A DNA stretch of 55,641 nt from Vulcanimicrobiota bacterium (GTDB lineage: Bacteria > Vulcanimicrobiota > Vulcanimicrobiia > Vulcanimicrobiales > Vulcanimicrobiaceae). The stretch covers positions 17,365-73,005 of the forward strand of contig PLED01000108.1 of NCBI GenBank assembly GCA_003136355.1. The letters run 5' to 3'. The notes beneath the pieces are model-generated. The model made no database searches. It had not been told where the DNA came from and was given only the letters and a program-made list of their open reading frames with translations. This document shows positions 8,023 through 15,213 of the stretch, piece after piece. The number at the start of each line of letters is the position of its first letter. Positions within the stretch are counted from its first letter, which is position 1. Made by a program: the position numbers and the translations under genes.

Positions 8023-9407
8023 TTCGGCCAGAACTGGCCGTGGAAACCTAACGGAAGCATCGCGGGCGCCCATGCGCGTGCGCATTCTTCGAACGTCGCC
8101 GCGTCCACAACGACGAGCGCCGAGCGTTTTTCACGCGCGTTGAACGCGACGAAAAGCACGGCGCCGTCGGTTTCGTTTCCGCCCGGCTTCGGAACAAAGA
8201 TCGCTTCACCGGGAGATTCGTTCGGACGTTCCCAGACGCGCTGTGAGGCCGAGCTCGTGTCGACCTGCAGGACGCCGTCGGTAAACGCATCGCCCTCGCC
8301 GACGCGCGGCGCGTAAACGTAGCGCGGCCGTTCTGCTCGTACGTCGACGCGCGGCAGTTCCATACGCGTATTCGAGAGCGTTTCACGCGTCGCGTCCTGG
8401 CCGTTGCACGGAACGTGGTAGCGCCGCAGCGAGAGGCCCGGTGCGACGGGCGCGCGTTCGCGTACGCGATCCAAATAGAGATCGGAAACGATCGAGGCGT
8501 CGTCGTAACCGACAAGATCGACCACGACGCAATCGCGATCGTCGAACGCGCTGACGTGGTGAAAAGCGAAGAACGGTTCGGCCGCGCAGGTGACGGGCGG
8601 CGCGGAGCCGGTCAGGTCGACGAGGTGAATGAGCGTCTCATCGCCGCCCCAATGAAAATTCTCGATGTACGGCTTTCCGCCCAAGATCATCGCGAGCGGA
8701 TCGAAGCGGTACGGATACTCAACCAGGATCGCATACTTTCGGCTCGCGCCCATGCTGTGTACGTAGGCCGGACGTTTGCTGGGAATGCGCGCGATGGCGT
8801 CGCGCGAACCGTTTTCGGCGAGACGCCATACCGCGAATTCGCTGCGCAGGCCCGGTTTGAGCGTGAAGTTCACCCAACCCCCGGCGGTGCGCACGGGGTG
8901 TGCCGTCGTCGGACCGGTTCCGAGATCATCGGCGAACTTCAGCAGGTTGCCCGTCTCGAGCGTCTGCGGATCGAAGCAGCGCGGCGCGCCGATTTCCGTG
9001 AGCGCAACGCTCGCGTCGCCATAGCGCGCGACGTTGACGTTGGTGTTGTCGGTGATGTTGCTCGACGTTACGCCGGCCAGCCACGATCCGAACGAGCGCG
9101 CCGCCGGGGTCGCGAAGCTTTGGTATTCCGCGCGGCCTTCAGTCGCCGCCGCGTAGCTCTCGCTGCGAATGAACCGCCCGGTGTATTCGAGTTTGCCTTC
9201 GCCGAACTCGAAACGCTGCAAGAAAGCCATGCCGTCGAACCAGTGGCGGAACTGGACAGGCCCGAAACTGTATTGCGCCGGCCCGTTGCGGATGAACGCA
9301 CCGCGCAGCCAATCCGGAAGGGCGCCCTCGATCGCAAGCGCGACCGGCCCGATGTCGTTCGTGACGTCGGAAAAGATCAATTCGCGCGGCGTGTGAGCGG
9401 CGATCAT
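8016..9407 (-). CDS. Carotenoid oxygenase (RPE65/CCD family)
   Basis: 463 aa, full length for the family. These non-heme iron dioxygenases cleave carotenoids or stilbenes at a double bond and hold Fe(II) with four His. Candidate ligands occur in the expected order: H in TTAHPVRTAGGW, YVHSMGASRKY, FAFHHVSAF and the C-terminal LGFHGQFWP. The N-terminus RGAFIRNGPAQYSF is typical. No carotenoid synthesis gene is in the window, so the substrate (apocarotenoid, retinal-type or phenylpropanoid) is open. It is divergent from the LolA-like gene and convergent with the lipoprotein gene. Confidence 0.88.
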   Translation of the reverse strand: MIAAHTPRELIFSDVTNDIGPVALAIEGALPDWLRGAFIRNGPAQYSFGPVQFRHWFDGMAFLQRFEFGEGKLEYTGRFIRSESYAAATEGRAEYQSFATPAARSFGSWLAGVTSSNITDNTNVNVARYGDASVALTEIGAPRCFDPQTLETGNLLKFADDLGTGPTTAHPVRTAGGWVNFTLKPGLRSEFAVWRLAENGSRDAIARIPSKRPAYVHSMGASRKYAILVEYPYRFDPLAMILGGKPYIENFHWGGDETLIHLVDLTGSAPPVTCAAEPFFAFHHVSAFDDRDCVVVDLVGYDDASIVSDLYLDRVRERAPVAPGLSLRRYHVPCNGQDATRETLSNTRMELPRVDVRAERPRYVYAPRVGEGDAFTDGVLQVDTSSASQRVWERPNESPGEAIFVPKPGGNETDGAVLFVAFNAREKRSALVVVDAATFEECARAWAPAMLPLGFHGQFWPNY

Positions 9408-9508
9408 AACGTTCGCTTCGTCAGCCGACTCCGGAGTACCGCCGTTTGCCCGGAGGCACGGGCAGGCGGGCCGAGAATGGTCAGGCCTCTAGTTATTAAG
9501 GAGCTGCT

Positions 9509-10150
9509 ATGACAGGTTCGGTTAGCCGCATTGGAGCGGCGGCAATTTCAACGCTTACGCTTTTCGCGCTGAGCTTCGCATCCGCACCGGCTGCGACAGG
9601 CAGCGCCCTCGATCAATTTGCCAAAGCTTGGTCGGGGTTGCACGGATATAACGCGACGATTCAACTCTACGAACTCAAAGGCGGCAGTAACGAACATGCG
9701 GTGTTTGCTTACAGTTACACCAAACCGGCGACGGTGACGATGCACGTCAATCAAGGACCGAATGCGGGCGCGACGGTTAAATGGACGGGCGGCCCGAGCG
9801 TCTACGCTTCAAAGAGCGGCGCGTTCGGTATTACGATGGGCAAGAACGTGAGCTTAAACGATCCAATGGTCAGCTCGCTGCGCGGGTATTCGGTCTCTGA
9901 CTTGAGCTTCGCCGGAATCCTCGCGCACGCGCAACAGACCGGCGGCACGCTCTCGAGCGGCGCGACGAAAATGGACGGCGCGTTGGTGACGGCGGTCACG
10001 CTGAACGTCGCCAACCCGGCGCAAGACAACGGTATGACGCGCGAGGTGCTCTACCTCTCGCAGAGCACGCAGTTGCCGCTTCGTATCGACGGCTTTATGG
10101 GAAATCAGCTCGTGCGGATGTACAGGTTCGGCATCACCAAGAGCTGGTAA
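9509..10150 (+). CDS. Secreted LolA-like/DUF1571-type protein
   Basis: 213 aa with a signal peptide (about 1-31, SAPAATG). The ATG is placed by AAGGAG five nt upstream. The mature part starts with LDQFAKAWSGLHGYNATIQLYE and continues as repeated beta strands ending in a conserved-looking YLSQSTQLPLRIDGF...VRMYRFG block. This resembles the half-barrel fold of LolA/LolB and DUF1571-type periplasmic proteins, which bind lipids or lipoproteins. Function is inferred from the fold impression only. It ends 3 bp before the convergent rpsO stop. Confidence 0.5.
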   Translation: MTGSVSRIGAAAISTLTLFALSFASAPAATGSALDQFAKAWSGLHGYNATIQLYELKGGSNEHAVFAYSYTKPATVTMHVNQGPNAGATVKWTGGPSVYASKSGAFGITMGKNVSLNDPMVSSLRGYSVSDLSFAGILAHAQQTGGTLSSGATKMDGALVTAVTLNVANPAQDNGMTREVLYLSQSTQLPLRIDGFMGNQLVRMYRFGITKSW

Positions 10151-10153
10151 CGC

Positions 10154-10423
10154 TTAGCGGCGCAGGCCGAGTTCGCTGATCAGTTTGCGGTAGCGGTCGA
10201 GATCTTTGTGCTGCAAGTAATTGAGCAAGCGGCGGCGCTGCCCGATCTGCAGGTAGAGTCCGCGGCGGCTGTGGTGATCTTTCTTGTGATCCTTTAGATG
10301 CTCGTTCAGTTTATTGATCGAGGCAGTGAGGATCGCGACTTGGACGTCGGCTGAACCGGTGTCGCCCTGGGAGCGGCCGTATTTGGCCGCCAGCTCGGAT
10401 TTCTGATCTTTGGTAATTGGCAC
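10154..10423 (-). CDS. rpsO: 30S ribosomal protein S15
   Basis: 89 aa, exactly the usual length. It binds the central domain of 16S rRNA early in small-subunit assembly. Signature segments [40 protein letters not shown] and the C-terminal [13 protein letters not shown] are intact. The start is a GTG at 10423 with AGGAG nine nt upstream. It stands alone rather than next to pnp or truB as in many bacteria. A candidate promoter lies about 70-100 bp upstream. Confidence 0.97.
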   Translation of the reverse strand: MPITKDQKSELAAKYGRSQGDTGSADVQVAILTASINKLNEHLKDHKKDHHSRRGLYLQIGQRRRLLNYLQHKDLDRYRKLISELGLRR

Positions 10424-10493
10424 GAATAGAACTCCTCGTTCAAGGATAGGCTCGCTTCAGTGCAGGCCGTGGGTCCGCCTGAGCGACCGGGGA

Positions 10494-10523
10494 ATCATAC
10501 CACCGCTGCGGCCGGGGGCGCAA
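10494..10523 (-). promoter_or_regulatory. Candidate sigma-70-type promoter for rpsO
   Basis: On the minus strand TTGCGC (complement of 10518-10523) is separated by 18 nt from TATGAT (complement of 10494-10499). This would leave a leader of roughly 65 nt before the GTG of rpsO, long enough for S15 autoregulation. It was found by eye and is not tested. Confidence 0.45.
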
Positions 10524-10562
10524 CCCGGGTTTGGGCGGGGCGGCGTCTAAAGCGCCGCTCCT

Positions 10563-11327
10563 ATGGAACTTGCAAAGAAAACCTTCGTTATAACGGGCGG
10601 AGCGTCGGGGCTCGGCGCGGCCTGCGTGCGCGAGTTTACCGGCGCCGGCGCTAACGTCGTGATTTGCGACGTCAACGAACACGGAGCTCAGGTCGCCAAG
10701 GAAGCGGGCGCTAACGCGCGCTTCAACCGCACCGACGTAACGGCCGAAAAAGACGTGCGCGCTGCAGTCGAGCTTGCGCTCAAGGAATTCGGCGCGTTAC
10801 ACGGCGCGATCAACTGCGCGGGCATCGCGACGGCAGAGCGCGTCGTCGGACGCGAAGGACCGCAGCCGCTCGAGCATTTTACGAAGGTTGTGACGATCAA
10901 TCTGATCGGTACGTTCAACGTTATCCGGATCGCGGCCGCCGAGATGATCAAACGCGCGATCGCACCGGGCGAAGATCGCGGCGTCTTTATTTGCACGGCG
11001 TCGGTCGCGGCGTTCGACGGCCAGATCGGTCAGGCGGCCTATTCGGCGTCCAAAGGCGGCATCGCCGGCATGACGCTGCCGATCGCCCGCGAGTTCGCGC
11101 AGCACCAGATTCGCGTCATGAGCATTGCACCGGGAATTTTCGATACGCCGATGCTGGCCGGACTGCCGGAAGCTGCGCGCGAGTCGCTCGGGAAACAGAC
11201 GCCGTTTCCACCGCGGTTAGGAAGTCCAAACGAGTACGCGCGATTGGCGCACCACATCGTCGAGAACCAATACCTCAATGGTGAGGTGATTCGTTTGGAC
11301 GGCGCGATTCGTCTGGCGCCTAAGTAG
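10563..11327 (+). CDS. SDR 3-hydroxyacyl-CoA dehydrogenase (HSD10-like)
   Basis: 254 aa classical short-chain dehydrogenase. Rossmann motif [12 protein letters not shown] at NCAGIA, active Ser in [11 protein letters not shown] and YSASK (YxxxK) are all present. The stretches [43 protein letters not shown] and [14 protein letters not shown] closely match type 2 3-hydroxyacyl-CoA dehydrogenase (HSD17B10), which oxidises 3-hydroxyacyl-CoA with NAD+ in fatty-acid and branched-chain breakdown. The ATG is preceded by a weak ribosome site. It is divergent from rpsO and convergent with an acyl-CoA thioesterase, which fits acyl-CoA metabolism. Confidence 0.88.
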   Translation: MELAKKTFVITGGASGLGAACVREFTGAGANVVICDVNEHGAQVAKEAGANARFNRTDVTAEKDVRAAVELALKEFGALHGAINCAGIATAERVVGREGPQPLEHFTKVVTINLIGTFNVIRIAAAEMIKRAIAPGEDRGVFICTASVAAFDGQIGQAAYSASKGGIAGMTLPIAREFAQHQIRVMSIAPGIFDTPMLAGLPEAARESLGKQTPFPPRLGSPNEYARLAHHIVENQYLNGEVIRLDGAIRLAPK

Positions 11328-11330
11328 GAC
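11316..11330 (+). repeat. Left 15-nt direct repeat flanking hairpin copy A
   Basis: GCGCCTAAGTAGGAC at 11316-11330 recurs as GCGCCTAACTAGGAC at 11385-11399 with one mismatch, bracketing the hairpin element. The left copy contains the stop codon of the upstream SDR gene, and the right copy contains the stop of the convergent thioesterase gene. Confidence 0.6.
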
Positions 11331-11338
11331 ATCCACTC

Positions 11339-11385
11339 TGTCATCCTGAGTAGAGTTCGCATTGCGAACTCGTCGTCGAAGGATG
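11339..11385 (+). repeat. Intergenic hairpin repeat, copy A
   Basis: This 47-nt unit begins TGTCATCCTGAG (11339-11350) and ends GTCGAAGGATG (11375-11385). The outer arms CATCCT/AGGATG can pair. An inner perfect 8-bp stem, 11353-11360 with 11364-11371, has loop ATT. The same architecture with different stem bases occurs at 51749-51799 and 52295-52350. It lies between two convergent genes and could act as a bidirectional terminator, or be a REP/MITE-like mobile repeat. Confidence 0.7.
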
Positions 11386-11388
11386 CGC

Positions 11389-11769
11389 CTAACTAGGACG
11401 AACGGGCGTTGGCTTGCCGTCGCGGTCGATCGCGACCATCACGAATTTTCCTACGGTCGACAGAACGCGTTCGCCGCTTTCCGCCAACACGCGCCAAAGT
11501 TCCACCTCAACCGTAATCGACGTGCGTCCGATGGCGACGACGCGCGCGATCGTCTCGACCAGATTGCCTTGGCGGATCGGTTCTTTGAAATCGATCCGAT
11601 CGATCGACGCGGTCACGACCGGTTTGTGCGCCGCGCGCATGGCGGCAATTGAAGCCACCACGTCCATCATCGCGACGGCTTTTCCGCCGAAAAGCGTGCC
11701 GTAATGGTTGACGTCGGTCGGAAATACGATTTCGGTGCGTTTTTCGACGATCGGTTCGGAGTCTGCCAT
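11389..11769 (-). CDS. Hotdog-fold acyl-CoA thioesterase (YciA/BACH type)
   Basis: 126 aa single hotdog domain that hydrolyses acyl-CoA to free acid and CoA. The family motif NHYGTLFGGKAVAMMD, with Asn and Asp near the active site, is at residues 21-36, followed by the second conserved block VTASIDRIDFKEPIRQG. Cytosolic, no signal. Length fits YciA-type enzymes. It converges on the HSD10-like gene and is divergent (57 bp) from an SDR gene, so the neighbourhood looks devoted to acyl-CoA and fatty-acid metabolism. Confidence 0.88.
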   Translation of the reverse strand: MADSEPIVEKRTEIVFPTDVNHYGTLFGGKAVAMMDVVASIAAMRAAHKPVVTASIDRIDFKEPIRQGNLVETIARVVAIGRTSITVEVELWRVLAESGERVLSTVGKFVMVAIDRDGKPTPVRPS

Positions 11770-11826
11770 CGTGCATCAGGTTCCAGCTAAAAGCGACGGA
11801 GCCTCGCGGGGCGAACTCGACCGGAG

Positions 11827-12594
11827 ATGGATTTAGGATTACGCGGACGCGCCGCGCTCGTAACGGGCGCCAGTTCGGGGCTTGGCCGAGCCTGCGCGAT
11901 GGCGTTGGCCCGCGAAGGGGCGCGCGTGGCTTTGGCCGCGCGTCGCGAAGGTGAGCTCGAAGCTGCCGCTACAGAAGCGCGCGCGCAAGGTTCGCCCGAC
12001 GCACGGCCTTACCGCGTCGACCTTGCCGACGAAGCCTCGGTCGCGAATCTGCTCGAACGTGTGAACGCAGATTTCGGATCGATCGACGTGCTGGTCGCTA
12101 ATGGCGGTGGACCTAAGGCAGGCGCGTTTTCGCAACTCAACGCCGCCGACTGGGATGCGGCCTACAAAAACACATTGCGGAGTATGCTCCAACTCGTGCA
12201 CGGCGTCTTGCCCGGTATGCGCGAACGGCGCTGGGGGCGGATCGTTGCGCTGACCTCGAGCTCGGTGAAACAACCGATTCCTTCGCTCGCGCTTTCCAAC
12301 ATTTTTCGCACTGCGTTGATTGCGGCGCTGAAGACCGCATCGAGCGAAGTTGCGCGTGACGGCGTCACCATCAATGCGATTGCAACCGGCCGCGTGCGCA
12401 CCGCGCGCTTACGCGAATTGTACAAAGACGATGAGGCGATGGAGCGCGCCGGCCAGGATGTACCGATTGGCCGCATCTCAACTCCGGATGAATTCGCACC
12501 ACTGGTTGCGTTCTTGTGCGGCGAACCCGCGAGCTACATTACCGGCCAAACGATCGCGATCGACGGCGGCCTGATCGGCGGGCTCTTCGGATGA
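11827..12594 (+). CDS. SDR-family oxidoreductase lacking the catalytic Tyr
   Basis: 255 aa. The N-terminal NAD(P) motif TGASSGLG is intact. The usual NNAG reads NGGGP, and where classical SDRs have YxxxK this protein has SNIFR after QPIPSLAL, so both Tyr and Lys are replaced (S-N-x-x-R). The Ser pair LTSSSVKQ remains. This matches a known divergent SDR subfamily with NGGGP and PIP..LSN motifs, often annotated 3-oxoacyl-ACP reductase, whose reaction I do not know. The stop overlaps the next gene's start (ATGA), so the two are translationally coupled. Confidence 0.75.
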   Translation: MDLGLRGRAALVTGASSGLGRACAMALAREGARVALAARREGELEAAATEARAQGSPDARPYRVDLADEASVANLLERVNADFGSIDVLVANGGGPKAGAFSQLNAADWDAAYKNTLRSMLQLVHGVLPGMRERRWGRIVALTSSSVKQPIPSLALSNIFRTALIAALKTASSEVARDGVTINAIATGRVRTARLRELYKDDEAMERAGQDVPIGRISTPDEFAPLVAFLCGEPASYITGQTIAIDGGLIGGLFG

Positions 12595-13082
12595 ACTGGG
12601 ATCCCGTCGTCGGCACCGCCGGCGGTTCCGAATTCGGAGCCGGCTTAAAGGCGTATGCGGCTGAGCGCGAGCTCTCCGACGAGCGTCTGGCCGAAGCGTG
12701 CGGCCTTTCAGTTTCAGAGTTGCAAGAAGTCTACGCAGGCACGCGGCGCCTCGCGCCTTCCGCGATGACGCGCGCGATCATCGCGCTGCGAACCAAACCG
12801 ATTGAGTTCATGCAGCATACGCATTTACTCTCGCTCGAGCTCTACGCGTTCGGGTTGGATCCGCTTTACTTTCTGCCGGAGGGCCAAGTGCGGTACGACG
12901 CGCGCATCTACATGCGCGAGATCAATCCGCGCCACCGCGTTCCCGAAGGCGACATGACGAAGCGCAATCCGACGCTGAAAGCGCTGGGCGAAGACCCTAT
13001 TTTGGACGCGCAGGGCAAAGTCGAGCTGGAGTTGGCCTACTTGCTTCGCGCAGCCGCGCAGCAGGTCGAACCTGCTTCGTAG
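12591..13082 (+). CDS. HTH-like (XRE-type) protein, unknown function
   Basis: 163 aa from the ATG at 12591 that overlaps the SDR stop. Residues about 17-62 (LKAYAAERELSDERLAEACGLSVSELQEVYAGTRRLAP) read like the helix-turn-helix of XRE/Cro proteins. The remaining 100 residues are helical and charged with no recognised domain. No membrane segment. Coupling to the SDR suggests a joint function or local regulation. The frame is open for 25 codons upstream but those overlap the SDR coding end. Confidence 0.6.
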   Translation: MNWDPVVGTAGGSEFGAGLKAYAAERELSDERLAEACGLSVSELQEVYAGTRRLAPSAMTRAIIALRTKPIEFMQHTHLLSLELYAFGLDPLYFLPEGQVRYDARIYMREINPRHRVPEGDMTKRNPTLKALGEDPILDAQGKVELELAYLLRAAAQQVEPAS

Positions 13083-13088
13083 GCACGA

Positions 13089-13679
13089 GTGGCCTCGCCA
13101 GAGAACCGAACGCGCATGCAATCAGTAGAGGGAAAACGTATCGCCGCGCTTGTGGGCGACGGCTTCGAGGAATCTGAACTCACCGAACCCCGCCGCGCCT
13201 TGGAAGAGGCCGGCGCGATCGTGACCATCGTCGGGATCGACGAGAAGTCGCGCCAGAAAATCCGCGGCAAGCGCGGACTGGACGAGGGGCAAACCGCCAA
13301 AGCCGAGGAGTTGGTGGCCGACGTCACGGCCGAGGACTTCGACGCTCTGCTCATTCCGGGCGGCACGTCCCCGGATCACATCCGGACGAACAAAGACGTG
13401 CAGCGCCTCGTGCGCGAGTTCGACGCAGTCAAGAAACCGATGTTCGTGATCTGCCACGGTCCGCAAGTGTTGATCTCGGCGCAAATCGTGCGCGGCCGTC
13501 AGCTGACCGGCGTCGCCGCAATCGCCGACGACATTCGCAACGCCGGCGGGTTATATCGCGATCAACCGGTCGTGCAAGACGGCAACTGGGTGACGTCGCG
13601 CACTCCTGACGATCTGCCGCAATTTAATCGCGCGATCGTCGAGAAGCTCGCGATGGCGATTCCTGCGCCCGTCGTTTAG
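13089..13679 (+). CDS. DJ-1/PfpI-family protein
   Basis: 196 aa. DJ-1/PfpI domain with the nucleophile elbow VICHGPQ (active Cys followed by His) and the upstream acidic residue in DGFEESEL. Relatives include PfpI-type intracellular proteases and YhbO/YraA glyoxalase or deglycase stress proteins. The insert QKIRGKRGLDEGQTAKAEEL resembles the general stress protein 18 branch. The start is GTG 13089 or ATG 13116; neither has a strong ribosome site. It converges on the small hypothetical gene at 13684 with 4 bp between stops. Confidence 0.85.
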   Translation: MASPENRTRMQSVEGKRIAALVGDGFEESELTEPRRALEEAGAIVTIVGIDEKSRQKIRGKRGLDEGQTAKAEELVADVTAEDFDALLIPGGTSPDHIRTNKDVQRLVREFDAVKKPMFVICHGPQVLISAQIVRGRQLTGVAAIADDIRNAGGLYRDQPVVQDGNWVTSRTPDDLPQFNRAIVEKLAMAIPAPVV

Positions 13680-13683
13680 GGTC

Positions 13684-14052
13684 TCATTCGCGCCGCAATC
13701 GCATCCACTTGATCTGACCAAGTGGGCCAAGACGCTTTTGTAAGTTAAGGTCTATGAAGTCGTTGCGCGCAAGACCCTCTACGAATTCCACTTCCGCAAG
13801 CGAACGCACGTTATCGTCACCGTTCGCCATAACGTATTCCATGAAGTCAAAAGTACGATGCAGTAACGAAGAAGGGTGGGCCGAGCTCAGCTCACCCTTC
13901 GATTGAGCGGAGACCTCTTCTAGAATTGCTGCAATCAACAGAGCATTCATGTTTCCGCGGCCCCACTCTGCGACATGGGCATCGAGGAGACCGGAGAACT
14001 CGGGCAACCGTTCGCGAACCAGGTCTTGGAACTCGGTAGGTCCGATGCTCAC
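13684..14052 (-). CDS. Small helical protein, unknown function
   Basis: 122 aa, GTG start at 14052, 3 bp after the preceding membrane-protein gene in the same direction. Predominantly helical and soluble, with an acidic core (EYVMANGDDNVRSLAEVEFVEGLARND) and a basic end (KWMRLRRE). The pattern faintly recalls DUF7674-like or immunity-type small proteins, but I would not assign that. As the last gene of the nicotinate phosphoribosyltransferase/ABC-like operon it may belong with the degenerate ABC pair. Confidence 0.5.
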   Translation of the reverse strand: MSIGPTEFQDLVRERLPEFSGLLDAHVAEWGRGNMNALLIAAILEEVSAQSKGELSSAHPSSLLHRTFDFMEYVMANGDDNVRSLAEVEFVEGLARNDFIDLNLQKRLGPLGQIKWMRLRRE

Positions 14053-14055
14053 GCG

Positions 14056-14655
14056 TCAGCCGATCACAGCGTCCCAGCGCGCGAGCGCCTCGCCATATTG
14101 GCGTAACCCGATGAAGCCGGCGATTCCGCAGAAGAGAAACGCTGCGGGCAACTGCGGATATTCCAGCAGCACGATGATCGCTGCGACAACGCCGGCTAGC
14201 AGAATGTAAACGGCTTGCCAAAGGCCGGTGCGAACCGTCGCACAGAGCGCGACAATCGAAACCGCACAGGCGCACGCGAAGGACAGAAGGACTGGCGCAC
14301 CTGCCAAGTCGCGCGGTCCCGATGAGATGCCGGCGACGATCCAATACGCGGCTAGCGCAATCACAACTCCAAGGCTGGGCACAAGCGCGATGGCGCGCGC
14401 GACTTCGCGTGCGTACATCGGGGCGGCTTGTTCGCAAAGTTCTAGTTCCCGCATCCGCCCGCCGCGTTGTGCAAGCGCGAAATAGATTCCGGCAAGCGAG
14501 CCGAACAGCGCCGCTCCGAGGGCATGTGCGCCTAGGTCCGAATGCATTTGCAACGCGGCAAATAGTGCGGCTGCGGCGGCGACGTAAAGAACCTGCCCGC
14601 CGAACCGCTGCAAACGAGTGAACGCGATCGCGGAAGCTACCGAGCGATAAATCAT
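14056..14655 (-). CDS. Six-helix membrane protein, ABC-2-permease-like
   Basis: 199 aa from the ATG at 14655, which overlaps the stop of the ATPase-like gene (ATGA); an earlier start at 14727 would lie inside that gene. About six hydrophobic segments are visible (roughly 22-38, 42-58, 84-106, 115-138, 141-162, 165-182). No known substrate motif. Overlap with an ABC-ATPase-like gene and the six-helix layout suggest the membrane half of an ABC-2 type exporter, but the ATPase looks inactive, so the pair may have another job. Confidence 0.55.
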   Translation of the reverse strand: MIYRSVASAIAFTRLQRFGGQVLYVAAAAALFAALQMHSDLGAHALGAALFGSLAGIYFALAQRGGRMRELELCEQAAPMYAREVARAIALVPSLGVVIALAAYWIVAGISSGPRDLAGAPVLLSFACACAVSIVALCATVRTGLWQAVYILLAGVVAAIIVLLEYPQLPAAFLFCGIAGFIGLRQYGEALARWDAVIG

Positions 14656-15212
14656 GCCGGCACCGCGCATGCTCGGGAAAATCGAGCGGCTTCGTTTTCC
14701 GAGCCGTGCGTTGAGAAGATCGCGCACGTCTTGGCTGCATCAACGATCTGAGGACCGTAAACGGCCTGTGGGCGATCTAGCACCAGCAAACGTGGCTGCG
14801 CAATCAGCGCGCCGGCCAGCGGATAGGCGAACGATTCGTGTATGCCGTCGAGTCCGGCGATAATATGCCGCGCGCGCACGACACTTTCGGCTTGCGGCAA
14901 TTGCCATAGCGCCGCGCGGTATTCGATGTACTGCTCGAAGCTTGGGAATTCGTACGGGAGCGCGTCGTGCGGAACATACCCTGCGAGCCGTTTCACATGA
15001 ACCGGCTGAATGCGCGGATCGAAGGCGCCGACGTATACGGCGCCGCCGGATGTACGGACCAGTCCCGCGGCCATCATTGCAACAATTGCCGCCGCGCGAT
15101 TACCGGCGCACGCGTGCGCGAGCCGGTTGCCCTCCTCGAGTGCGACGTTTTGCGCTGATACGAGTTCTTCGCCGCCGCGCCGGAAGGTCGCGTCGCGCAT
15201 CTCGAGCAGCAT
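14652..15212 (-). CDS. Degenerate ABC-type ATPase-like protein
   Basis: 186 aa from the ATG at 15212, one base after the pncB stop. The order of ABC landmarks is recognisable: an N-terminal strand (LLEMRDATFRRGGEEL), a Walker A position reading ACAGNRAAA with no GKS/T, YVPHD where the Q-loop YVPQD is expected, a collapsed signature region (no LSGGQ), Walker B LLVLDRP with the catalytic Glu replaced by Arg, and an H-loop STHGSE. It is therefore unlikely to hydrolyse ATP. The frame is intact and coupled to a membrane partner, so it looks like a maintained pseudo-ATPase rather than simple decay. Confidence 0.6.
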   Translation of the reverse strand: MLLEMRDATFRRGGEELVSAQNVALEEGNRLAHACAGNRAAAIVAMMAAGLVRTSGGAVYVGAFDPRIQPVHVKRLAGYVPHDALPYEFPSFEQYIEYRAALWQLPQAESVVRARHIIAGLDGIHESFAYPLAGALIAQPRLLVLDRPQAVYGPQIVDAAKTCAIFSTHGSENEAARFSRACAVPA

Positions 15213-15213
15213 G

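Noticed and set aside
8415-9512. Plus-strand frame of 365 codons opposite the carotenoid oxygenase
   Set aside because: Arg-rich antisense shadow; the minus-strand protein is complete.
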